From: JBKEDC01 sp047972995
GTDB lineage: Bacteria > Bacteroidota > Bacteroidia > Bacteroidales > Prolixibacteraceae
NCBI GenBank assembly: GCA_047972995.1
Contig: JBKEBD010000008.1
Location: 65,803 to 129,802 of the forward strand
Length of the DNA stretch: 64,000 nucleotides
Direction of reading: 5' to 3'
This document shows, piece by piece, positions 1 to 6,647 of this stretch. Position 1 is the first letter of the stretch. Every line of letters starts with the position of its first letter. The translations under genes and the position numbers were made by a program. Under the pieces are notes generated by a model that saw only the letters and a program-made list of their open reading frames with translations, did not search any database and had not been told where the DNA came from.

Positions 1-848
1 AAAATGTTTATTGCAAAATCAGTAATGATATGATTAGCTGCGGGTGTGTGCTTAAATAGCGAGAAGTCGCCTGTTTGGTCATATATCTTTTGCAGATCGT
101 AGGGGAAAGTGCATCGCTTGTCATATCCCTTTTCGAAGTCGCTGTAATCGTCGGCTGAAGCTTTGTAGCTTACCGGATTAAGGAAGAGTAATTTCCATTT
201 GTCATCGAGCGCATTTTGAGCGAGTTTCTTATTGTTAAACGAAAGTGCCCAAAAAGGAAACTGATCGATGTAGTAAGACGATGAAATCATATTTCCACTG
301 GTGTTTTCCATCCAAAAAGCCCCGTCGGCAGCATGACCAGCCGAGAAGATGGCTGTTTCGGCACGAGTAGATACACTATATACTTTAGAGCGACCATTGG
401 AGGTGAGTTTAAGCTCATCGCCCAAAGTGTTGCAAAGCAGTTGATCGGCAGATTTTTGCCCTTCGTTAGAGTCGCCACCCACTGTTTGATAGTTTTTGTT
501 GGTGCTAGCATTCTCGATTTTGTTGTTCACTCGGTTGAGCCAATCGGAGTTAACAACGCCATGCAGCGTGGGGTAGTTGCCGGTGAAAAGTGTGGCTGTG
601 GCAGCTTCAATGTTTTGGTCGTTAATGTAGTTGCGCGTGTTAGAACACAGTGCGCCTTGGTCAACTAGTCGTTTTAGTCCGCCATCGAGCAAGTTGTAGT
701 AGTAGCGCTGAATATATTCAGGACGCATGTTTTCAACATTAATAACCACAACCACCTTTGGTTTTTGGGCATAGCTTTGGAAGCCGAGCAAAAGCAATAA
801 GACAAGAAAGAGTGTGTGATGTTTTCTTTGTACAGTAAAAAATTTCAT
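1..848 (-). CDS. PafA-like alkaline phosphatase superfamily protein, N-terminal part (gene runs off the window)
   Basis: The minus-strand frame from the ATG at 846-848 is open to the window edge, giving 282 residues. It begins with a signal peptide (hydrophobic residues about 13-23, then SYAQ) and continues VVVVINVENMRPEYIQRYY, the fold start typical of PafA/type I phosphodiesterase-like enzymes, followed by LFTGNYPTLHGV (87-98) and GHAADGAFW (171-179). The family consists of periplasmic or exported phosphomonoesterases with two zinc ions. Compared from memory with PafA, the usual Asp ligand is Glu39, the nucleophile Thr79 position holds Asn79, and the Lys162/Arg164 pair is Arg162/Glu164. It may therefore be a non-catalytic homologue. 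The remaining metal ligands lie outside the window. Family call is firm; loss of activity is inference. Confidence 0.85.
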   Translation of the reverse strand, partial: MKFFTVQRKHHTLFLVLLLLLGFQSYAQKPKVVVVINVENMRPEYIQRYYYNLLDGGLKRLVDQGALCSNTRNYINDQNIEAATATLFTGNYPTLHGVVNSDWLNRVNNKIENASTNKNYQTVGGDSNEGQKSADQLLCNTLGDELKLTSNGRSKVYSVSTRAETAIFSAGHAADGAFWMENTSGNMISSSYYIDQFPFWALSFNNKKLAQNALDDKWKLLFLNPVSYKASADDYSDFEKGYDKRCTFPYDLQKIYDQTGDFSLFKHTPAANHIITDFAINI

Positions 849-974
849 AGCGTCTGAATAAGTTAAGCCACGAAATTACTTGTTTTTTTTTCAAACAACG
901 CTAAACTCTTAAAAAATGTTGATTGTAATATTTTCTTTGTCGGAAAGGCCAACCCGTAATAGCCCAGGCATAAA

Positions 975-1015
975 AAAATAGAGGACACGATTCAATATCT
1001 CGTGTCCTCTATTTT
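975..1015 (-). terminator. Intrinsic terminator after the Omp85-like gene
   Basis: A perfect 16-bp inverted repeat (arms 975-990 and 1000-1015) with a 9-nt loop is followed on the minus strand by a T-rich tract. It lies just past the stop codon at 1045 and should end that transcript before the phosphatase-like gene. Confidence 0.85.
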
Positions 1016-1044
1016 AGACTAAAAAGTCTTTATAATCGGTAATG

Positions 1045-2256
1045 TTAGAATGCTTCACCAATACGGAAATACACCCCCCAGTCTTCTTTACCTACTGCAG
1101 CATCTAAACCAATATTGAATCGTGTGTTTTTAAATGCACGATAGCGAACTCCAACACCGCCGCCCGGATAAGCTTTCCAGTTGTAAGATTCGATACTAGA
1201 GCCATATAGAGTGGCAAGTCCAGCAAAGCCAACAAAGCCAACCTTTTCAAATGGGTTAAAACGATATTCAGCTTGAACGTCCATAACGCCATTACCTCTA
1301 TATTTACCTGAGCTGTAGCCGCGCATATCTCTACCACCAATTGTTCTTTGTTGTTGGAATGTAATATCACCCAAGCCGAATGCTCCAAAATATCGAGCAG
1401 CTAAGACGTCTTTTCCTCCACGCATGGCGTGATATGTGTTAAACTCCGTATTCAAACGATTTGCCGTGAAATCATTCATAAACTCAGGGTTAGTAACCCA
1501 AAGGATTTTTGAATTGATACCTGATGTTGGATAGTACTGGTTATTTCTTGTGTCGTAATTTGCAATAAGAGCTAGCGATGCAATATTAATTGAAGCATCT
1601 TGTATCGGGTTTCCATGAGAATCGTAACCCTCCTCGGCTTCGCTGCTATAGTCTGTTCTACTGTTAGAAAACGATGCAGAAACACCTGTAAATAAGTGAG
1701 GAATTAATTGATATTGAATACTACCGAGCACAAAGATTAAACGATTGGAGAAATCAGCTTCAAACGGACTTCCTCCCTCTGCAGTTGAGTTAAATGATGT
1801 AGAAGCATTTTTCTTACCATTCAAAAATACAAAAACACTACGCCATTTACCATGACCGAAGTAATTACGATTCATAATGCTCGTAAACCAAGATTGATTG
1901 GTTGTCCAAACGGCACTACCCAATAGTAATGACTTGGGAGATATTGTATCGTTGCGATTTGTATGATACATCATCATCGGGATAGCCCCAAACATACCAC
2001 CCATTGTGCGATTGTAGCTCACATAGGGCATTAGCGAGAATTCGGGCTTCCTATGCTCCTCTGATTTCGCAGTTTGTGTACTGTCTGTAGGTTCAACGTG
2101 TTTTTTTACAATAGGATCGGCTGCTGTTGCAGAAACAGACTGCGTGTTTTCAGCTAATACACTGCTGTCAGCAGAGGTCAACTGGTTTTTTTCTTGTTGG
2201 GCAAAAGCCGATGAAGACCATACCAGCAACAAAAGAATCGTGAAAAGTTTATTCAT
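1045..2256 (-). CDS. BamA/TamA (Omp85)-like outer-membrane beta-barrel protein without POTRA domains
   Basis: This 403-residue protein has a signal peptide ending SSSAFAQ, a Ser/Thr-rich linker to about residue 70, then an aromatic-rich barrel. It contains the surface antigen D15 signature TIGGRDMRGYSSGKYRG, the family's (V/I)RG(F/Y) loop motif, and ends in a terminal Phe (GEAF) as outer-membrane barrels commonly do. No POTRA repeats fit in the short N-terminal part, so it is a barrel-only relative rather than BamA itself. Relatives sit in the outer membrane, but their substrate is unknown. A promoter of the phylum's type lies upstream (2306-2335) and a strong terminator downstream. Family call is strong; role unassigned. 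Confidence 0.85.
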   Translation of the reverse strand: MNKLFTILLLLVWSSSAFAQQEKNQLTSADSSVLAENTQSVSATAADPIVKKHVEPTDSTQTAKSEEHRKPEFSLMPYVSYNRTMGGMFGAIPMMMYHTNRNDTISPKSLLLGSAVWTTNQSWFTSIMNRNYFGHGKWRSVFVFLNGKKNASTSFNSTAEGGSPFEADFSNRLIFVLGSIQYQLIPHLFTGVSASFSNSRTDYSSEAEEGYDSHGNPIQDASINIASLALIANYDTRNNQYYPTSGINSKILWVTNPEFMNDFTANRLNTEFNTYHAMRGGKDVLAARYFGAFGLGDITFQQQRTIGGRDMRGYSSGKYRGNGVMDVQAEYRFNPFEKVGFVGFAGLATLYGSSIESYNWKAYPGGGVGVRYRAFKNTRFNIGLDAAVGKEDWGVYFRIGEAF

Positions 2257-2305
2257 TGATAAGATTATTTGTGATGTGATATTCTGCTAAACAGAATTCT
2301 CGGGG

Positions 2306-2335
2306 CAAATATAAAACAAAATGAATATGCTCCAA
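2306..2335 (-). promoter_or_regulatory. Bacteroidota-type promoter for the Omp85-like gene
   Basis: Read on the minus strand, TTG (2335-2333) is followed after exactly 19 bp by TATATTTG (2313-2306), matching the -33/-7 promoter of this phylum. Transcription would start near 2300, about 43 nt before the ATG at 2256. Confidence 0.75.
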
Positions 2336-2412
2336 TTTTTACATCTAAATTCAACTTCTACGTTGTAATGTATTAAGGTATAAATAACTTTTTGGCATAC
2401 TATTTGTCATCT

Positions 2413-2460
2413 AAAAAAATAAAATTAAGCTGTCGATAATCATCGACAGCTTAATTTTAT
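2413..2460 (-). terminator. Orphan minus-strand intrinsic terminator
   Basis: The arms 2419-2437 and 2442-2460 form a perfect 19-bp stem with a 4-nt loop. On the minus strand it is followed by seven T (plus-strand A at 2413-2419); on the plus strand no T-run follows. No annotated minus-strand gene lies to its right before bamD (which points the other way), so it implies an unannotated minus-strand transcript covering the repeat array. Confidence 0.7.
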
Positions 2461-2649
2461 ATCGTGAATTACTACTGATGCGTTAACTTTAAATATGTCT
2501 CTGCAAGATGTAGTTACAAGCGTTCTTTGATTTTTCGATGAATTTTGAGACATCGTTTTATGCGATAAAAGCATAAAACTAAGAGTAAAGGGAAATGTAT
2601 TTTCTCACAACTACTCGATTTTGTATCAAAATATGAGTTTGAGAAGTGT

Positions 2650-2965
2650 GTAAAGCCATTTTGCACGGGTCAAAATGAGCAAATTTCAAGACGTGCACAG
2701 TTGTGCACGAGGTGAAATGGCAAACTTTTAGGGCTTGCACAGTTGTGCAAGGTATCTTTTGGGCAAAATATGGGGCTTTCGTAATGAATAAAGTCATAAA
2801 AAATCTTAAAACTACAACGTGCACGGTTGTGCACGAGGCAAAAATGGCAAAAATGGGGGCGTGAATGGTTGTGCACGGGGTGAAAATGGAAAAAATGATG
2901 CCTTGCACAGTTGTGCACGAGATGAAAGTTCAAAAGTTGAGCTTGCACAGTTGTGTACACTACAT
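2650..2965. repeat. 42-bp periodic palindrome array
   Basis: Copies of a degenerate unit centred on GTGCACAGTTGTGCAC (7-bp inverted arms around GT) begin near 2692, 2734, 2818, 2860, 2902 and 2942, with a weaker copy near 2650 and a decayed one near 2776. Spacing is 42 bp or 84 bp, with one step of 40. A-rich spacer text such as GAGGTGAAAATGGCAAA also recurs. The period equals 14 codons and also four turns of B-DNA. Confidence 0.85.
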
Positions 2966-3102
2966 TTCTGACCTCAAAAAAGGACTTTGAATAAAGGTGT
3001 TTAGCCCTTTTAGAGGTTTGAGCTTGTTGTTAAATTGATGAAAATGATGGTGTTGGTTATAGTGTGCTGCCAAAACGACATGTGGAGCAACAAAATAATG
3101 TT

Positions 3103-3120
3103 TTGGCATGATAATTGCTT
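3103..3120 (+). promoter_or_regulatory. Sigma-54-like promoter upstream of bamD
   Basis: TTGGCATGATAATTGCTT carries GG and GC separated by exactly 10 bp and differs from the consensus TGGCACG-N4-TTGC by one base in the -24 block. A start near 3130 would give a leader of about 170 nt to bamD, or a separate small transcript. Confidence 0.5.
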
Positions 3121-3286
3121 ATTTGTTGCACATGAGTGCAGAAAGTGAGCGGATGCCAGATTTGCGTGCAGCATAGCGCAGAGATATTCTTTTTATTTTG
3201 ATGAGGTTGCCCTATCTTCCCATAAATAAATTCACATTTTATAAATATTTTCTGAGGCTTGTGCTCTATATTTCATTTGAAGACAC

Positions 3287-3294
3287 TATCTTTG
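3287..3294 (+). promoter_or_regulatory. -7 element TATCTTTG at bamD
   Basis: TATCTTTG fits TAnnTTTG and ends only 4 nt before the bamD ATG at 3299, so a transcript from here would have almost no leader. No well-spaced TTG -33 element is seen (nearest at 25 bp). Confidence 0.5.
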
Positions 3295-3298
3295 CAAA

Positions 3299-4111
3299 AT
3301 GCTTAAGAATATCCACCTAAAAGCAATTGTTGGTTTGTTGTTGCTAGTAATGACAACCAGTTGCGGCGAATATCAGAAGGTTTTAAAAAGCTCTGATTTC
3401 GAATATAAATACAAGAAGGCAAAAGAATACTACGAAAGTGGCGAATATGTTCGCGCTTGCGATTTGTATCGTGAGTTGGTGAATGTGTACCGCGGAACAA
3501 GTAAAGCCGACGAGATATACTATTATTATGGACAGAGCTACTACGAAACAGGCGACTACCTGCTAGCTGGACACTGGTTTAGAACACTGGTTGACGATTA
3601 CCCACGAAGCAGCTACCGCAAAGATGCTCAATTCATGATTGCTACTTGCTATTATGATGAGTCGCCTAATATTCGCTTAGATCAAACGGTGACTAAAAAA
3701 GCTATCGATGCTTATCAGCTATACATTAACCTATTTCCGGCTAGCGACAAGGTAACAGAAGCCAACGATATAATTGATGAGCTGCACGACAAGCTAGTAT
3801 ATAAATCATATTTGACCGCAAAATTGTATTATGATTTAGAAAACTATAAGGCATCGACCATTGCATTGCAAAATTCCCTAAAGGAATATCCAAACAGCAC
3901 CTATCGTGAAGAACTGATGTTTATGTTGCTTCGTTCGAAATACTACTTAGCCACCCGAAGTGTGGAAGGGCTAAAAGAGGAACGATTGAGCTCGGCTCTT
4001 GATGAATACTACGCATTCACCGATGAATTTCCCAATAGCAAGCACAACAAACTGGTAGAAAAATACTACGAAGATATATCAAGTCAACTAGATTACAACA
4101 ACGAGATTTAA
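3299..4111 (+). CDS. bamD: Outer membrane assembly lipoprotein BamD
   Basis: The 270-residue product starts with a lipoprotein signal (VMTTSC lipobox, Cys about 22) followed by tandem TPR-like helices such as KAKEYYESGEYVRACDLYRELVNVY and SYYETGDYLLAGHWFRTLVDDYP. This matches BamD/YfiO of Bacteroidota in length and order. BamD is an inner-leaflet lipoprotein of the outer membrane that works with BamA to insert beta-barrels. The gene heads a tight + strand run with rpoZ (12 nt) and coaBC, an arrangement common in the phylum. The ATG at 3299 is the only start giving the full signal peptide. Confidence 0.93.
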   Translation: MLKNIHLKAIVGLLLLVMTTSCGEYQKVLKSSDFEYKYKKAKEYYESGEYVRACDLYRELVNVYRGTSKADEIYYYYGQSYYETGDYLLAGHWFRTLVDDYPRSSYRKDAQFMIATCYYDESPNIRLDQTVTKKAIDAYQLYINLFPASDKVTEANDIIDELHDKLVYKSYLTAKLYYDLENYKASTIALQNSLKEYPNSTYREELMFMLLRSKYYLATRSVEGLKEERLSSALDEYYAFTDEFPNSKHNKLVEKYYEDISSQLDYNNEI

Positions 4112-4123
4112 TTATACAACCGA

Positions 4124-4444
4124 ATGGATTTCAAAAAAGTAAAAGCAGAAGGTACTACGGTGCCAAGAAATTTGAAAGAGCTAGAAGCAGAAACAGGAAA
4201 CATTTATGAAACTGTTATGATTTTGGCTAAACGCGCAAACCAAATCTCATCAGAAATGAAAGAGGAGTTGAACCAAAAACTTCAAGAGTTTGCATCATAT
4301 AACGACAATCTAGAGGAAGTTTTTGAGAACCGAGAGCAGATTGAAATTTCAAAGTATTATGAGCGCTTGCCAAAATCTACGCTTGTGGCGTGTGAAGAGT
4401 TGAAGAACCATAATATTTATCACCGAAATCCTACAAAAGAATAG
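4124..4444 (+). CDS. rpoZ: RNA polymerase omega subunit (Bacteroidota type)
   Basis: The 106-residue protein has the Rpb6/omega core TGNIYETVMILAKRANQI (about 26-43), the segment that clamps the beta-prime C terminus in omega proteins. The lineage form has an N-terminal TTVPRNLKELEAETGN stretch and an extended helical tail, both present. Omega assists beta-prime folding and polymerase assembly. It follows bamD by 12 nt and precedes coaBC by 23 nt, so all three are probably cotranscribed. Confidence 0.88.
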   Translation: MDFKKVKAEGTTVPRNLKELEAETGNIYETVMILAKRANQISSEMKEELNQKLQEFASYNDNLEEVFENREQIEISKYYERLPKSTLVACEELKNHNIYHRNPTKE

Positions 4445-4467
4445 GGTAAAATAAAACTTTCCTCAGC

Positions 4468-5679
4468 ATGAGATTAGAGGGTAAAAATATTGTACTAGGT
4501 GTAACCGGAAGCATAGCTGCATATAAGGCAGCTATGCTTTTGAGGTTATTAGTGAAAGAGGGCGCGCAAGTGCAAGTAGTGATGACACCCGCAGCAAAGC
4601 AATTCATCACTCCCGTAACTATGAGTGCCCTTTCCGGGCGCCCGGTAGCTTCCGAGTTTTTCTCGGCAAACGATGGCACATGGCATTCGCACGTTGATAT
4701 GGGGCAGTGGGCAGATTTAACCCTAATTGCTCCGATTACAGCAGCAACCATAGGGAAAATGGCCAACGGAATAGCCGATAATTTATTGGTAACAACCTAT
4801 CTTTCGGCGAAAAATGATGTTATGATTGCGCCGGCCATGGACTTAGATATGTTTCAACATCCATCGACCAAACAGAACATGGAAAAACTGCAATCTTTCG
4901 GTAATATCATTATTGAACCGGGAGATGGCGTTTTAGCTAGCGGATTGCATGGTAAAGGGCGAATGGCAGAGCCAGAACAAATTGTAGATGCTGTAGTGGC
5001 ACACTTCAATTCAAAAAAAAAACTCCAAAATAAACGGGTCTTAGTAACAGCAGGTCCTACGCATGAGCGCATCGACCCGGTGCGATTTATAGGAAACTAT
5101 TCATCGGGAAAAATGGGCTATGCGTTGGCTGAGGAATTGGCTAGTGAAGGAGCACAGGTTGTTTTGGTGAGTGGACCAGTAAGCATTAAGCTACGCTCGA
5201 ACACTAACATTGAATTGATTTCGGTAGAGTCGGCTCAGCAAATGAAAGAGGCTGCAGAAAAAGCATTTCCATCGTGTCATGCTGCAATTATGTGTGCTGC
5301 AGTGGCAGACTATCGTCCGGAAGAAACAGCCACCAAAAAAATCAAAAGAGAGAAGAGAACAGACCTTTCGATTAACTTAGTGGCCAATGATGATATTGCA
5401 GCTTGTTTGGGTGCGATGAGAAAAAAAAAACAAATTTTAGTAGGCTTCGCTTTAGAAACTCAAGATGAAATTAAAAATGCCGAAGCAAAACTAAAACGCA
5501 AAAATCTTGATTTTATCGTGCTCAATTCACTTCAAGATGCCGGTGCAGGCTTTGGAGTAGATACCAACAAAATCAGTATTATCGACCAAGAAGGACGTGT
5601 TTTGCACTTCCCTCTAAAATCGAAAGCAGATGTGGCTAAAGATATCGTGAACGAAATCGTGTCTTATTTGCACAAGTGA
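4468..5679 (+). CDS. coaBC: Bifunctional phosphopantothenoylcysteine decarboxylase / phosphopantothenate-cysteine ligase
   Basis: The 403-residue enzyme joins the CoaC flavoprotein domain (about 1-180; GVTGSIAAYKAAMLLRLL, active-site HVDMGQW, PAMDLDMFQHP) to the CoaB ligase domain (about 188-403; VLVTAGPTHERIDPVRFIGN-YSSGKMG, then AAVADYRP). It carries out two consecutive steps from 4'-phosphopantothenate towards coenzyme A in the cytoplasm. Length matches the usual fused enzyme. A 12-bp perfect hairpin (4509-4539) lies inside the first 25 codons. Confidence 0.96.
   Translation: MRLEGKNIVLGVTGSIAAYKAAMLLRLLVKEGAQVQVVMTPAAKQFITPVTMSALSGRPVASEFFSANDGTWHSHVDMGQWADLTLIAPITAATIGKMANGIADNLLVTTYLSAKNDVMIAPAMDLDMFQHPSTKQNMEKLQSFGNIIIEPGDGVLASGLHGKGRMAEPEQIVDAVVAHFNSKKKLQNKRVLVTAGPTHERIDPVRFIGNYSSGKMGYALAEELASEGAQVVLVSGPVSIKLRSNTNIELISVESAQQMKEAAEKAFPSCHAAIMCAAVADYRPEETATKKIKREKRTDLSINLVANDDIAACLGAMRKKKQILVGFALETQDEIKNAEAKLKRKNLDFIVLNSLQDAGAGFGVDTNKISIIDQEGRVLHFPLKSKADVAKDIVNEIVSYLHK
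4509..4539 (+). promoter_or_regulatory. Stem-loop inside the 5' end of coaBC
   Basis: Arms 4509-4520 and 4528-4539 are perfectly complementary (12 bp) around a 7-nt loop, starting 42 nt after the start codon. They encode the repeated-sounding SIAAYKAAML segment, so the symmetry may be a coding accident or may slow early translation. Confidence 0.3.
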
Positions 5680-5724
5680 AGCAGCCATGATGTAAGCCCA
5701 AAGCCTACAGCCTAATTAAAACAC

Positions 5725-6630
5725 ATGAAAATAATAATATTACTTCTGTCGCTATTTCTAGTTCAACCTGTGCTTAGGGCGCAAGAGCTGAATTGCAATG
5801 TCACCGTGAACTACAATAAGATTAGAGAAGCTAATCCAGCTACGTTTAAGACCATGCAAGGCGTGCTTACGCAGTTTATCAACGAACGGAAATGGACATC
5901 GGATGAGTTCACAAAATCGGAACGCATTGTTTGTAATATGGTTATTCAACTCGATGAGCAAGTGGCAACTAATGAGTTTAAAGGCTCGATAAATGTGCAA
6001 CTTCGTCGCCCTGTTTTTAATGCAAGCTACGAAACAACGCTTCTGAACATTAAAGACGATAACTTTCATATAAAATACTCTGAATTTGAACCTTTGGTGT
6101 TTAATGAATCATCGAACACCGACAACTTGGCAAATATCATGGCTTTCTATGCCTATGTTATTCTTGGCATGGACTATGATTCGTTTGCGCCCAATGCTGG
6201 CTCTACTTATTTTCAGAAAGCCATGCAAGTGGTGAGCAACTCGCAAAGTTCATCTTTTGCCGGTTGGAAGTCATATGAAAATGAAAAAAACCGTTATTGG
6301 TTGGCAGAAAACCTAAACAATAGAGCCTATTCGGCATTCCGACAGCTAACCTACGATTATCATCGGAGAGGCTTAGATATAATGACAAATGAATTAGCCA
6401 ATGGTAGGGCAGTTGCAGCCGATGCTGTGGTGAGTTTGGTGAAGTTGTATCGCACACGTCCGAGCCTTTGTTTATTCGATATATTTTTTGATGCCAAAAC
6501 AACAGAATTGCTTCAAATTTTCTCGGAATCACCCATCGAGGAATTGAATAAAGTGGTGGCTGCTTTGGTGGAAATGGATCCATCGAACAGCGCAAAATAT
6601 AAAGCCTTAAAAGATAAAAAAGCTTTCTAA
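5725..6630 (+). CDS. DUF4835 (PorD-type) exported protein
   Basis: The 301-residue protein begins with a signal peptide (MKIIILLLSLFLVQPVLRAQ) and the typical DUF4835 opening ELNCNVTVNYNKI, with IVCNMVIQLDEQ shortly after. Proteins of this family are nearly always found between coaBC and recN in Bacteroidota, as here. Some annotations name the family PorD and link it to the type IX secretion system; its biochemical function is not established. No catalytic motif is visible. Confidence 0.85.
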   Translation: MKIIILLLSLFLVQPVLRAQELNCNVTVNYNKIREANPATFKTMQGVLTQFINERKWTSDEFTKSERIVCNMVIQLDEQVATNEFKGSINVQLRRPVFNASYETTLLNIKDDNFHIKYSEFEPLVFNESSNTDNLANIMAFYAYVILGMDYDSFAPNAGSTYFQKAMQVVSNSQSSSFAGWKSYENEKNRYWLAENLNNRAYSAFRQLTYDYHRRGLDIMTNELANGRAVAADAVVSLVKLYRTRPSLCLFDIFFDAKTTELLQIFSESPIEELNKVVAALVEMDPSNSAKYKALKDKKAF

Positions 6631-6647
6631 TCTTTAATCTAATTACG

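Larger units (their letters stand above)
2257..3298. other. Gene-free kilobase between the Omp85-like gene and bamD
   Basis: I see no convincing protein gene here. It holds the promoter of the minus-strand gene, an imperfect sigma-54-like sequence near 2392, a long hairpin (2419-2460), the 42-bp periodic array (2650-2965), a good sigma-54-like site (3103-3120) and the bamD -7 element. ORFs crossing the array follow the repeat and are treated as non-coding. Confidence 0.7.

Noticed and set aside
2579..2960. Two minus-strand frames of about 100 residues across the 42-bp array
   Set aside because: Their sequence is a direct echo of the DNA period (CTTVH repeated every 14 residues), they have no promoter or ribosome site, and competing frames on both strands show the same repeat.
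2650..2965. CRISPR array
   Set aside because: Repeats are degenerate and spacers are themselves similar to one another, with the 42-bp period covering repeat and spacer together; no cas genes are present.
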